A program made the position numbers and the translations under genes. Shown piece after piece: positions 10,278 to 22,960 of a stretch of DNA of 64,000 bases. The notes under the pieces were generated by a model. It was not told where the DNA came from, did not search any database, and saw only the letters and a list, made by a program, of their open reading frames with translations. The stretch comes from Agapanthus africanus (taxonomy: Eukaryota > Streptophyta > Magnoliopsida > Asparagales > Amaryllidaceae): contig CM057337.1 in the NCBI GenBank assembly GCA_030015575.1, positions 379,649,582-379,713,581 of the forward strand, in the 5' to 3' direction. The number at the start of each line of letters is the position of its first letter. Position 1 is the first letter of the stretch.

Positions 10278-12242
10278 GATATTGAAAAGTGTTTTCGATA
10301 TAGAGACTAAAATGCGGGGTTTATAATTGTTAGGCATGCGATGTCTAAGAAGGTTGCGGATTCCAACTGTTGTAGTTTTACACTTTCTTTTCTGCGACCG
10401 TAAGTGTAATATGTGTTATCGCCGGTTTCGTTGCTATATGCCAACGACAATTGGGATGCGCATATTTACTTATGTTGATGACATGTGATGTTATGTGTTG
10501 CTGGATATGTTATATTGGATCGTCGCGTTTTGAATAGCCGGGGGTTTTATGTGAGATGAGAGTTTTTATTTTCATTCTTGTAAATTTAATGTATGTAATA
10601 TTCTTTTATTGGGGCACTTCCAGGATGCGGTTGATATCACCATTTGTATATTATTTACTTTTCCGCACTAGGATAGACCCAAGGAGGAGAGCACATGTAA
10701 CCGGGTTCTGGAGTCCAGTGGGAGACCAACTCGAGGAGTCGAGTCCGGGTCTCCTAACTCTAGAATTGGAAGGGTTGCTTGCCGCTCTCGTAGGGGTCTA
10801 GGGGTGTGGGTTTGGCTATTCATCGCGACCGTGGAATCCGTGTTTCATAGAGGCTCAAAATAAAACACGGACGTCCTAGTATATCCAATGTTTCATATGT
10901 TTCTTCTGCTGCGATATCTATGATGTGATCATTTGATGTTTTGTGATAAATACTGTATATAGTATATATTATATATTATATAGACGTTACATATGTTTTA
11001 CACCCGCGCTAGCCCTGCCCTGCTCTGCCGTTAGTTACCTAACCTAACGGTGCACGAGGGGACATCGAGGCGAATGCGGATGGCATAAGTGTACATCGTA
11101 TTTATCTGTGATGTTTAGGTGACTTAATTGATGGGACTTCATTAATGTGAATAATGAAAGAAAAAGAAACCTAAATGATATTGTGGAATCGAATTTTCAA
11201 AACAAGATAGCTACAGTTCTTGCTTTGCATCGCGGTGTTCCTTGTAGAACATCCGGCACCTTATTCGATAAGGAAAGGGCCGAGATCCCTTCACCGGGAG
11301 TGACCCCTTTAGCAATGACTGGCATGCTGCTACACCCCTCGGTTTTGTCTTTTGATTGCTTTTCTAGTTCTTGCTTTGCACAGTGATATATATGATATGT
11401 CCTGCACCTCATTCGACGAGGAAAGAGCCGAGATCCCTTCACCGGGAGTGACCACTTTAGCGAAACTAGTAAAAGCCTTAAAAACACTCCATTTTAAAAT
11501 CATTTGATTCTACAACGATATCAAGTTCATTACGCAATAGCTTTTCAAAAAAACCTGTCGTAACCCTCCGTCATTTCAGATAAGTTGTATATAGTATTCG
11601 TGCTACATTTGTTGGCTTTCGTCAAGGTGTAGTGTGCGGTAGCTATATGCTGCTTATCTGCTGCATACGATCAGATTGGATTAGGGTAGTCGTATGGCTT
11701 TCTTGGCTTTCGTCAAGGGTCGTGCGGGTGGGTTTAATTCAGTCAAGAAATGTACGGGTTGAACTTGACTAGCGGGCTATGCTTTGTTGGCTTTCGTCAA
11801 GGTCATAGCACGTTAGGGGCAAAATATTATCGGGAATTTCAAGTGTTGAAATTTGCAATGAGATTGCATACCTTCTATGAGATAGTTGGATCCCGATACC
11901 CACTGTGAGTAATTGTTACTCCTGGGAGAGTTTTACACATTACAATTAGCCGATCAAGTAGGTGTCTAGAAAGGTGTCAACGGGGTTACGCATCTGGGAA
12001 AATAAGGTTTACTTTAATTAGGTCCGTGCGAAAGCACGGGGAACCTCCCTCAAAGTACCGACACTGGCCTGGCTGAAAGATTGGCGAAGTTGTAGGGTGT
12101 AATTAATCCCGGCTAGTCTTTCCTTTTAGGGTTTGAAGGAAGATTTGATAAAAATAGAGGGAGCCATCCTGATTAGATAAAATAATAACCTATCTGATCT
12201 TGCAAGAGCGCACGCAGAGTGTTTTCTTCTCTCTCTCTCCAG

Positions 12243-15060
12243 GTAGCGACCATATCACGCCTTAATCAACATAATAAAACGGATGTATTGACTGAACCCG
12301 CTTGTTATACTGCGCTAGGGAACGTTGGTCCCGCTCCAACTTATAATTGTTATAAGACAGAGCAGGAAATACGGGATTACCAGAATTCCTGTGCCGCTCA
12401 AACGAAGAAAGTGCATAATGATGCATCATCTTTGGGTGTGTTCATTACAGAGAACTGTTTCTTAGTATCCTTTACGTCCTGGGCATGAGATACCGGATCA
12501 GGATCCCGCATATATAATCTGTTACATGGGCTACAGATAGGTAGAGAACTGAGAACGGGTGATAAGTTTCATGAGATAGAAAACGATGCAAGTGTTGCAG
12601 CCATGTCTGTTGGTCACTATCACCCTGTATTACAAGAATACATTGATTCTGAACAAATGTCATTAGATACCGAACCTGATATACAAAATCATATCAGTCA
12701 TTTTATTCGTAAAGAAGGATATAATTTTGTATTGTTGGATAATGTTTTGAACATTTTCTATATCAAGAGTTGATCGGTTCAGGCACGTTATCTAAAAGTA
12801 TTGACGTTCTAAATCAAACTACAATTCTTAGTATACAGAATACACACAAGAGGAAGAGTTCAGAAATGAACGAATCCTTCTTGTGGTATTGTAGACTAGG
12901 TCATATCAATACGACCCGACTAGCTGAAGTTATATAAAGATGCATATTTAAATTAGTTTGAATTTACATCTTGTGAAACTTGCTGGTCATGTCACAGAGA
13001 TAAGATGACCAAAGCTCTGTTTATTGGAAACGGAGAAAGAGTTAGTAAACTCTTGGGATGATACATGTTGATGTATGAAGGTCCCCTGTCTACACATGCC
13101 AAGACCGGTTCTTTGTACTTCATTACATTCTCTGATAATCTCTCAAGATTCAGACATATGTTTCTGTTCAAACACAAGTCCAAACCTTTTGAGATATTCA
13201 CAGAATATAAGTTAGAAGTAGAGAACCAAAACGGGTATCAGTATTATGTCCTTTGATGTGATCAGGGAGGAGAATACTTGAGCACGGAATTCCTGGATTA
13301 TTCTAAAGGAGAATGAGATTCTCTCTCAGCATTACTCCTCCGTATACACCACAACACGTCGGTGTATCGGTGCGGAGCAATCACACCCTATATGATAAGT
13401 TGTGCTCTATGATGAGTACTACTGAGTTTCCTGTTTCCTTTGGGGAGTTATGCACTTGTGAAGCTGCGTACCTTTTGAATGGCGTTCCAACCAAATCAGG
13501 TGCTTACCACTCCATATGTGATATGGTAAGGGAAGAGCCCATCTCTTAATTCAGTTAAGATTTGGGGTTGTCCAGCCTATGTCTAAAAGCATAATCCGGA
13601 CAAGCTCGAGGCAAAATCAGTTCTTTAGAAGTTTGTTGGATATCCCAAGCAATCGCAAGGGAATATCTTCTACCTAACCGAAGAACAAAAGATGTTTTGT
13701 TTCTCAACATGCCACCTTTGTGAAAGGGAATTTCTTAAGAAGAAATTAATGGACATGAGGTAGAATTGGAAGGAGTTCCAGCTATACAAACTACAGCTGA
13801 CGATTTGGTAGAACCGGAGGATTCTATAGTTTCCAACGAACCACAGCCTCTCCGCCGATCTAGCAGGGTTCCTCACCCACCTGAGAGATACTTTGGTTTC
13901 TCTATGACAGTGGGAGCGAGGATTGCATCATGAGATGATGACCCAACTAGATTCGAGCTGGCCATCAGGAGTGGGACTCTGTAAGAATGGTTGGATGCTT
14001 AACGATCTGAGATGGAATCCTTATACACCAACAAAGTATGGACTTTGGTTGCTTTATCTGAAGGGTTAAATCCCCATCAGGAGCAAGTATATCTTGAGAA
14101 GATTACTTGGTGTACATGGAAAAGTTGAGACTTTCAAAGCTATGCTTAAGTCTATCCAGATCTTACTTGCCACGGCTACATACTGTGACTACGATATCTG
14201 GTGGTTGGGTGTCATGACTACTTTTCTAAATGATATTTTAGAAGAGAGAATCTATAAGTACACAGTCAGAGGGCCTCGTAGACAGTGGGAGCAGCGGAAT
14301 CATGAGCAATATGTTTTATGTGATAAAGTAGGCATCGCGGAGTTGGAATGTCTGTTTTGATGTATTAGTCAAAGAGTTTGACATCATCAAAATGGTAGAT
14401 GAACCTTATATAAACAAAAAGGTAGTAGGGAGTATGGTGGCGATCCTCGTAGAGTACGTGGATGACATACTCATGATGGGGAAGGAGTTTCCAATGCTAT
14501 GCTCGATCAATCTCCGCTTATCACAATGATTCTCCATATAGGATCAAAAAGATACCTACTAAATCCTCGGTTTTGGATCTATGTGATAGATCTAATTGGA
14601 TGTTAGGATACTCACTAGATGTAGTGAGATGGTATCAATCGATCCTGGGGAGAATTACTAGAAAGGTTTCAGGGTGATAAGGACGACTGAAAGTCAGTCA
14701 CAGGCATTGTCTTTACCCTCAGTAAAGGGACGGTATGTTGGAAGAGTTCCAAGTTAGATACCGTGGCAGACTAGACGATACAGGCTTGATACATCGCTAC
14801 CAAAGATACTACCAAAGAGGAAGTCTGGGTGTATATTAGTTCATGAGATGAACTTCGTTCCTACTATTTAGTGACAATGGAGTTGTGGCTTATGCCTAGG
14901 AATGCCCGTCCCATCAATGATCCAGACATATTCTAAGGCAGTGTCACCTGATCATGGAGATGGTTGATCTCCAGGGGATCGAGGTTAGGAGTGTAGACTC
15001 AGAGGACAACACGGCGGATCCACTCACAAAGGCTTTTTCCCAGAGAGAGACTATTATGCG
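12243..15060 (+). pseudogene. Ty1/copia pol, heavily decayed (element B)
   Basis: Homologous to A's pol in the same domain order, but broken by many frameshifts, stops and small deletions. The protease motif DTGSGS is at 12489-12506, just after an in-frame stop. An integrase zinc-finger remnant is near 12885, the integrase core lies at about 13060-13540, and reverse transcriptase with YVDD at 14455-14466 follows. An RNase H remnant is at about 14860-15030. About 24 residues of the reverse transcriptase start are deleted near 14135. By eye it is roughly 75 to 80% identical to A's pol, well below the leader's similarity and the LTR-to-LTR identity of B itself. It cannot make a working protein. 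Confidence 0.9.
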
Positions 15061-15107
15061 ATGGTTGAGTTTGAGATACTACAACCACTGTTATCAGATA
15101 GCCCTAG

Positions 15108-15121
15108 TGCAAGTGGGAGAT
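15108..15121 (+). other. Polypurine tract of copia B
   Basis: GCAAGTGGGAGA lies directly before the 3' LTR start TGTTAG and is the plus-strand primer site. D has the same tract on the minus strand at 37248-37260. Confidence 0.85.
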
Positions 15122-17317
15122 TGTTAGTTATATGTATGCCCCAGAGGCCATTACTATACATGAGATGTATATTGTAGTGGATGCTTGGACATATATAGGG
15201 ATGACTTTTTTTCTCGACATGATAGTATGCTATCTGGTTGCTCATTACCTTAACGTGTATACTGATCAGTCTCTCTGTTACATGTTGATAAAGCACTTAG
15301 GATGTGTACATGACTACCTGGACTATGATGCGGATCATACTAGTGGGGACATGGTAGTCCATAAGTACATCCTTCAAGGTCCCTAGTCGTGGGTGTATCG
15401 AGATGGGGCATTGATATACCAGAGTAGACTAGCGTATACCTTCTCGACCCATATAGATGGGCGATGGATGATCCCATATCCATTGGTGTTTAACATTAGA
15501 GATGATATACGGGTGCTCAGTAGAGACTGGGTACACTGGACGGACTCGCCGAGAACTCCCAGATGGTATTATACCTTACGTCAGATGGCAGTTCTCTGGT
15601 GACACTGGTACAGGTTAGTCTGTAGACCCGAGATCGTCATAGAGTCTTGTCTGATTCCCACTGTGCTTTGATTTCCACCTTACCACGTCCAAGAGGGCAT
15701 GCAAAACGGTGGTTTTTGGGTACATTCCTGAGTCACATGGAGGCAATGAGCGATAGGAGGGGTTTCGTCTCTCCCGGTATTAGGGGTTGATGTTGCGTTA
15801 TGCTCGATTGGCCATAACAGGGAAGTCCCTGGCCAGTGCCGGTTTAGAGATTTACTGGTAAGTGTTACCAGTAGTTTCTCAGCCCGTTATGAGCCTCATA
15901 TCGGCATGACTTATCGGTTATTAGGGTCTGACGTTTACCATCCCTAGACTTGATATGTGACATATGAGACGAGGAGACCGGACTGTACGGTAGTGTCATT
16001 GTCAGGCTTTTTGCAGGAGTTGGAGCGGGCTTGCTTGCTGATCTTCTGATCGCTCAATACCCAGGTAGCCGTTACGTCCAGCTAGTACCGCTGACAGCTT
16101 GTGGGTGCTTGATATGATCATCACCTACTGCCGGCGTATTGATGAGTCTTTGGAGTCCTACATAGAGGTTGTACTGGCTCAGGCAAAACGAAATAGAAGC
16201 GCATATGTGATATGTGCAGGACCGTGAATAATGCGAGTATGTGATACCGTATTCTATTCTCGCAATGTTTGTGTCGATCGGTTATATGCGATATAACCAA
16301 GTTATCGAATCAAGGGTTGATTCGATAAGTCGATACATTGGATGTTAGTCGATTATATGTGATATAACCAGATTATTAAGTCAAATGTTGATTTAATAAT
16401 TTAGTGTATAATTGTATATGTGATATACTAATTTACATTAACTAACATTGGTTCACTTAAGCATTTATTTTTCTCACTTGTGCACAACTTAATATATATG
16501 TGATATATATTTATTTGTGTGCATTTTTGTATCATGGTTGTTGATACAACTATCATGGGTGTAGAAGACTTATACCATACTAATTATATTTGTTAGGTTT
16601 TTATATTTAAAGTAATTCTAAAATAAATGGATAATGAGGACAAATGCATCAAGCTTATGTATGCATTTGACTTAGTCCACTAGTTTTGTTTTACTTAAGA
16701 TATTAGTTAACCTAACCACTATGATTACCCATGGTAATGTCTCTATATGAGTTAGTATATGATACTCACTCACCATGGTTAGCTTATTCTCTCTCTTGAT
16801 TATTTTTCATATTCATTTTGAGCTCATCTTCTTCCTCCTCAAAAATTTCTTTCTAGGGTTTGAAATAGAGAGAGAATCAAAGTGAGAAAAGAAATTCTAA
16901 ATTGTACCCATTTCCTATCTCACCATCCTCTACTAGACTAGCACTTTAGTTTAGGGTGTTTGCTTCACTAATTCTTTGGTTAGTGAAGTAGAAGCTTGAG
17001 TTCGTATTCTCTCGACGTAGATCATCTTCGCCCATGAATACTTCAAGCAATTCCGTTGCCTCTTCTCATGGAGCCGTCCGAGAGTCCGGGAGTTCGATGA
17101 TCGCAGCAAAGGGACTACTACAAGGAGCTTAAGAAGTGAATGACCGATCTACAAAGGTTGTATTTTGTATTCACTTAGTGTTAAAGAGTTTAACTTGCAT
17201 GTGTTAACCTAATTTTCTAGCAAAGATCTTGTTTAGAGTTATTCAGCACGGCTAAAATTTTAATCCGGCATGGTTGATGCCTTTTAGATCCTTATTAGAG
17301 TGCCTAGTAACCCTACA
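15122..17317 (+). mobile_element. 3' LTR of copia element B
   Basis: A complete 2196-bp LTR runs from TGTTAGTTATATGTATGCCC to ACCCTACA. It serves here as the reference for the truncated 5' copy and for the LTRs of A, D and E. It carries the palindrome array at about 16195-16520. The next bases, GTACA (17318-17322), are the likely target duplication within gypsy LTR C; the left duplication is off the window. Confidence 0.93.
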
Positions 17318-18480
17318 GTACATTCAGGATATATGAGACTTATATGATATGAGAGCCAATTTGGGGGTTGATTTGAGGAAATTGGGATTTGGATTGTCTT
17401 GATGGACTTTGGTCCCACCACGAGGTCAGGATTCCGTAGGAAAGGCATGTTTTATCACATACTCTGCATTTATTGTTTATACACTGCTCATGAATTAGTT
17501 GTACCTAATAGAGTACCTTTCATGACTGTTGCATTTACATACTTAAATTATATATACATTGCTTCATGTAGTAGTTGTACCAGCTAGCGTACCTTTCATG
17601 ACCGTTGCATATATACATTGTCATATCATTGCTTCGTGTATTAGTAGTACCTGATAGAGTACCTTATATGATTGTTGCATACAGATTGTCATATTATTTC
17701 TTCATGTATTAGTTGTACCTGCTAGTGTACCTTTCATGACTGTTGCATTCATATGACCTTTTATTTCTTTTAGCTTAACTATGTTAGATTCGCGCAGTAC
17801 GTGCATACTTGTGATTACCTGCATATGTTATTTAACATTCACGAGTTGGCAACTCACCCGCGTTGTGCCACAGTGTTTTGCAGGTTGTTCCTCAGATTAG
17901 TCAGAGGCAGGGCTATTCTCATCTATCGTATCATCTATTGTAGCGGATACCGCTTCGGCTCATAGTGTGCAGTTTTGCTTAGGTGGGTTTGCGGTTATCC
18001 GATATTGTTCATTGTATATTCGTTGTATCCTGTACTCTCCATCTACCACTTTCATGTGTATGACTTAGAGACTTGATACGAGGATGATATTGTATATTAT
18101 TTTGGTGACTTGGATGTCTTTTATGCAGTTTTATTTTTATCGTCTTTTATTCTTTGCTACGGCGTCGTATATCTGTTATGGTGGTTGTGTTCCGCCTTTG
18201 GGCATGTTTTTTCTCCTGTTTGGGGATACATTACTTATATTTATGTTGTACCCATTTTTTGGATTGGTTTTTACAAAGGAGGTGCTGCCAAAATTTTAAA
18301 GGAAATAAAGTTGGACTTTTAAAGAATTTGGGTTGAGATTTCAAAGCTTTTAAAAGTGCTATTATCACTTACTACTTTTGATGGTTCAGATTGCTGGGTT
18401 TTCGACTTACTTAAATTGCGTTACGCTTGTAGACGTTGCGTAATTTAAGGGCCGTTACGTGCCAATTTCGGGTCATGACA
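17318..18480 (+). mobile_element. Gypsy LTR end fragment (element C)
   Basis: Plus-orientation end of a Tekay-like gypsy LTR, homologous in reverse to the start of 21789-25931. It ends GGGTCATGACA at 18480, the family terminus GGGTCGTGACA with one change. It starts inside the 34-bp tandem repeat region because B inserted there. The rest of C must lie left of the window. It interrupts D's 3' LTR, which resumes at 18481. No coding capacity. Confidence 0.85.
17460..17765 (+). repeat. About 70-bp tandem repeat in C
   Basis: Roughly four degenerate units contain TTAGTTGTACCT, AGAGTACCTTTCATGA and TGTTGCAT. The same unit occurs in reverse orientation in the LTRs of K and H. Confidence 0.8.
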
Positions 18481-20111
18481 CTAACACACTAAACTATATG
18501 GCTAGTATAGAAGAGGATGATGAAGTAGGAATTTTGCTCACTTTAGAATTTAATTTCTCACTATTTTCTTTATCTCCTCAAAACTAAAGAGAGAGCTTGA
18601 GAGAGATGAAGATGAAAAAGATCAATGAATAATTGAGATGAGGTTAGAAATGCAACCATGGTGAGTTATGTCATATTTTACCCATGTGGAGAATAAACCA
18701 TGGCTAAGTGATTAGGGTTAGCTCAATAAATATCTTAGGTGAAAACAAAATTGGTGGATTTAGTCAATGAATCTACAAGCTTCTTCAAAGCTCATCCATG
18801 ACTAATTCCAAGCAATTTTGAATTAACTAAAATAAATAAAAAAACCTACCATTATCACAAGTATGGTGTTCATCTCATACACCCAAGTTGCATGTATAAC
18901 CAAGCATGTCACAATAATATATATCACATATATAAAATTTGTGAACAAAAGAAAACAATACAATAAACATATATCACATATATGTTAAATATATCAAAAG
19001 TGAAAATAAGAAATACTTAAGTGAGCACATATTAGTTAATATAATTTAATATATAAAATATACAATTATATATTAAATTACTAAAACAATACTTGATTTA
19101 ATATCCGGCTATATCACATTTAACCGACTAATATAATATGTATCATTTCATCGAATCAACACTTGATTCGATGACCCGGCTATATCACATATAACCGGCC
19201 GATATCATATATCGTGAGAATAGAATACGGTATCACATATAAGTATTAATCTCGGTCCCGCACATATCACATATGTGCTCCTACTCCATTTCGCCTGAGA
19301 CAAGAAACCTCTGTGTAAGACTCTAAAGACTCATCAATACTTCAGCAGTAGGTGGTGATCATATCAGTCACCCACAAGCCGTCAGCGGTCAGCTAAACGT
19401 AACGGCCACCCGGGTATTGAGTAATCAGAAGATCAACAAGCAAGCCTTCTCACACTCCTATGAATCCAATTAGTAACATTACCGTACAGTCCGGTCTGTT
19501 CGTCTGATATGTTGCATATCCAGTCTAGGGGTGCTCATCGTCAGACCCCGGTAACCGATAAGTCGTGCCAATGTAAGGCTTATAACGGGTCGAGAAACTA
19601 CTGATAACACTTACCAGTAGATCTCCATATCAGCCCTGGCCAGGGACTTCCTGTTATAGCCAATCGAGCACAGCGCAACATCAACCCCTAATACCGGGAG
19701 AGACGAAACCCCTCCTATCGCTCATTGCCACCATGTGATTCGAGACTGTACCCAAAAGACACTATTTTGCATGTTCTCTTGAACATGGTAAGGTGGAAAT
19801 CAAAGCACAGCGGGAATCACACAAGACTCTATGACGACCTCGGGTCTACAGACTAACCTGTACTGGTGTCACCAGAGAACAGCTATCTGACGATAGGTAT
19901 AATACCAACTAGGAGTTCTCGGTGAGTTCGTTCAGTGTCCCCAGTCTCCACTGAGCACCCGTATACTATCTTTGATGTCAAACACCAAAGGATACGGGAT
20001 CATCCATCGCCCATCATATGGGTCAAGAAGCGTATACGCTATTCTACTCTGGAATATCGATGCCCTATCTCGATACACTCTTGACTAGGAACAATTATAG
20101 GATGTACTTGT
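18481..20111 (-). mobile_element. 3' LTR of copia D, left part
   Basis: Minus-strand copia LTR homologous to A, B and E, cut by C on the left and by solo LTR E on the right. The target duplication CTTGT stands at 20107-20111 and again at 36997-37001. Joined to 36997-37247 it gives about 1.9 kb. Comparison with E suggests that roughly 355 bp more lie beyond C, off the window. It contains a palindrome array at about 18915-19275, including GCACATAT-CAC-ATATGTGC at about 19260 and TCGAATCAA-CAC-TTGATTCGA at about 19155. Confidence 0.88.
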
Positions 20112-21788
20112 TGTATGGTTAGATTAGCACCTTGTGAAGGTTTTAGCAACCATCAATCATGCTAATTTAGAATTTTGGGGTGCTAAACAAACCCTAACCA
20201 AGATCTTAACTAGAGAATTTGGGTTAAACATAGAATGTAAACTCTTTACATCTAAGTGAACAAGGAATACAACCTTTTTAGACCTTTCCTTCACTTAAAT
20301 AGCTCCGTGTAGTAGTCCCTTCGTTGCGATCACGAACTTTCGGACTCTAAAGAGGCTCCCATGAAGAAACAAACAAGCATGCTGCGAAGTCTTCGAGGCC
20401 AAAGATGATCTACGTCGAGGAGACACTAGCTCATGCCATCTCTTCACTAATTATGTAGATTAGTGAAGCAAACGCCCTAGACTAAATGGATAATAGTAGA
20501 GAATGATGAAGTAAGAAGTGGGCTAACTTTAGATATATTTTTCTCACAAGTTATCATCACTTAGGAAAAACTAGCAAGCTTTTTCAAGTGAGGAAGAAGA
20601 AGAAGTGATGAAGAGATGAATGAATCCATGAGGTTAGAAATGCAACCATGGTTTGTGTATGTCATCCACTAACCATTGTAGAGACTTAACCATAACTATG
20701 AGTTAAGGGTTGGGTTGAAAAATATCTTAAGCTAGACAAACAAGTGGACTAAGTCAATGTTTTCCATAAGCTTCTCCAAGCTTCCACCATGACTCATTAT
20801 CCCAGTGTTTGAATTACTTAAAACAAATAAAACCCTAACTTAACCCTAGAATGGTGTAATTCTCATACATACATGTTGCATGTGTAACCTAGCATGACAC
20901 AACAATATATATCGCATATATATTTTGTGCAAATAGAAAACAATACATTTAACATATATCGCATATATATCAATGTATCATAAAGTGATAAAAGAAATCT
21001 TAAGTGAGCTAATATTAGTCAATGTAATTTAATATATCAAATATATAATTATACATTAAATTATTAAATCAACTCTTGATTTAATTATCCGGCTATAATA
21101 CATATAACCGACTAATATCTATTGAATGAACACTTGATCCGATAACCCGGTTATATCACATATAACCGAACGATATCACAAATCACGAGAATAGAATACG
21201 GTATCACATACTCCCATTAATATCCGTCCCGTGGATTTCTTATATGTACCCGTTTCGCATGAACAAGGAAACCTCAGTATAGGACTCTAAAGACTCGTCA
21301 ATACGCCGGCAGTAGGTGATGATCATATCAAACACCCACAAGCCGCAAGCGGTCTGCTAAACGTAACGGCCACTCGAGTATTGAGCGATCAGAAGATCAA
21401 CAAGCAAGCCTGCTCATACTCCTACGAATCCAATCAGTAACATTACCGTACAGTCCGGTCTCTTCATCTGATATGTCGCATATCAAAGCCTGGGAGTGGT
21501 ATAATGTCAGACCCCAATAGCATGATAAGTCATGCCGATGCATGGTCCATAACGGTTCGAGAAACTACTGATAACGCATACCAGTAAATCTCAACAACCC
21601 TGGCCAGAGATTTCCTATTATGGCCAATTGAGCATAGCTCAATATGAACTCCCAATAGCGGGGGAGAAGAAACCCCTCAAATCGCTCATTGCCTCCATGT
21701 GACTCGGGACAGTACCCAAAAGCCATCCTTTTGCACGATCTCTTGACCGTGGTATGGTGGAAATCAAACCACAGTGGGAATCACACAA
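20112..21788 (-). mobile_element. Solo copia LTR E, left part
   Basis: This is the 3' portion of a minus-strand copia LTR (mutated end TGTATGG in place of TGTAGGG). It is continued at 36463-36996 beyond gypsy K, for a total of about 2.2 kb. Both ends carry CTTGT and no internal region is attached, so this is a solo LTR left by LTR-LTR recombination. K inserted within the sequence AATCACACAA.GACTCTATGA, which is uninterrupted in the related LTR A near 6771. A palindrome array lies at about 20900-21210. Confidence 0.87.
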
Positions 21789-22514
21789 TGTCACGACCCA
21801 AAATTGGCACGTGATGACCATTAAACTACGCAGCGTATACAGGCGTAACGCAATTTAAGTAAGCCGAAAACCTAGCAATCTAAACCATTAAAACTCGTAA
21901 CTGATAATAGCATTTTCAAAACTTTTGAAATCTCAAACCAAATTCTTTAAAGTCCAACTTTACTTTCTTAAAAATTTTGGCATCACTTTCTTTGTAAAAA
22001 CTAACCCCAAAAATGGGTACAACATAAATATAAAGTAAAGTATCACCAACGGGAGCGAATCCACGCGTAACGGTGGAAAACAACCTCCACAACAGATATA
22101 TGACGCCGTAGTGAAGAAATAAAAGACTATATAAGTACAACTGTATAAAAGACATCCAAATCACCAAAATATACAATATCGTCCTCACATGAAGTCTCTA
22201 AGTCATACACATGATAATGGTAGATGGAGAGTACCGGATACAACAAATGTACAATAAGCAACATCGGGTAACCGTAAAATCCACCTATAGCAAAGCTGTA
22301 CGCAGTCAGCCATAGCGGTATCCATAGCAAAAGATGATACGAAAGATGAAAAGCTTGTCGCGACTACCCTGAGGGACTACCTACAAAACACTATGGCACA
22401 ACCTGGCTGGGTTGCCAACTTTTGAATAGTAAATAACATATGCAGGTAATCGCAAGTATGCACGTACAGCGCGAATCTAATACATGCAAGCGGATAGCAA
22501 TAAATGCTCATATG

Positions 22515-22650
22515 TATGCAACAGTCATGAAAGGTATTCTAGCAGGTACAACTAATACATGAAGCAATAATATGACAATATGTATATGCAACAGTCATGA
22601 AAGATACTCTATCAGGTACTACTAATACATGAAGCAATGCATATAACATA
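22515..22650 (-). repeat. About 70-bp tandem repeat, K 3' LTR
   Basis: Two units contain CAACAGTCATGAAAGGTA, then CAGGTACAACTAATACATGA and GAAGCAAT. The corresponding region of H holds four units, so copy number varies between families. Confidence 0.85.
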
Positions 22651-22782
22651 AATGAGGAGTATGGAATAAAACATGTCATTCTCACGGAATCCAAACCTCG
22701 TGACAGGACTAACGTCCATCAAGACAATATAAATCCCAAATTTCCTCTAATCAGCCCCAAAATTGGCTCTCATATATTGTAA

Positions 22783-22960
22783 GTCTCATATATCCTGAAT
22801 GTACAATATCGAGTATATCTTATATATCCTGAACGTACAATATCAAGTAGACCTGATATATCCTGAATGTACAGTGTCAAGTAAACCTCATATATCCTGA
22901 ATGTACAATATCAAGTATATCTCATATATCCAATATCCAGTATCGAGTAAGTTTCATATA
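22783..22960 (-). repeat. 34-bp tandem repeat, K 3' LTR
   Basis: About five units contain CATATATCCTGAATGTACA and TATCAAGTA, with scattered substitutions. It also occurs in the K 5' LTR (31140-31320), H (44060-44285; 52215-52370) and C (17318 onward, reversed). Confidence 0.85.

Larger units (their letters stand above)
9146..12242 (+). other. Non-coding leader of copia B in place of gag
   Basis: This is the B copy of the leader described at 2187-5076. Segments near 10600-10900 and 12040-12200 match element A at roughly 90% or better by eye, much closer than the two pol regions. B carries one extra block (10000-10277) absent from A. Several TTGACT..AGTCAA dyads of A read GTTGGCTTTCGTCAAGG here. 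It ends in a CT-rich tract plus CAG at 12222-12242. No gag domain is visible. Confidence 0.75.

Noticed and set aside
18084..18336. Hydrophobic open frames (60-71 codons) resembling a small membrane protein, with counterparts at 21916, 30275, 43057 and 51241
   Set aside because: They recur in all K/H/C LTRs at the same place, in three overlapping frames in C, with substitutions and shifts that do not favour any frame. They reflect T-rich LTR sequence.
22783..22960. Regularly spaced repeats resembling a CRISPR array
   Set aside because: Units are contiguous and degenerate with no unique spacers, and they sit in a plant LTR. They are ordinary tandem repeats.
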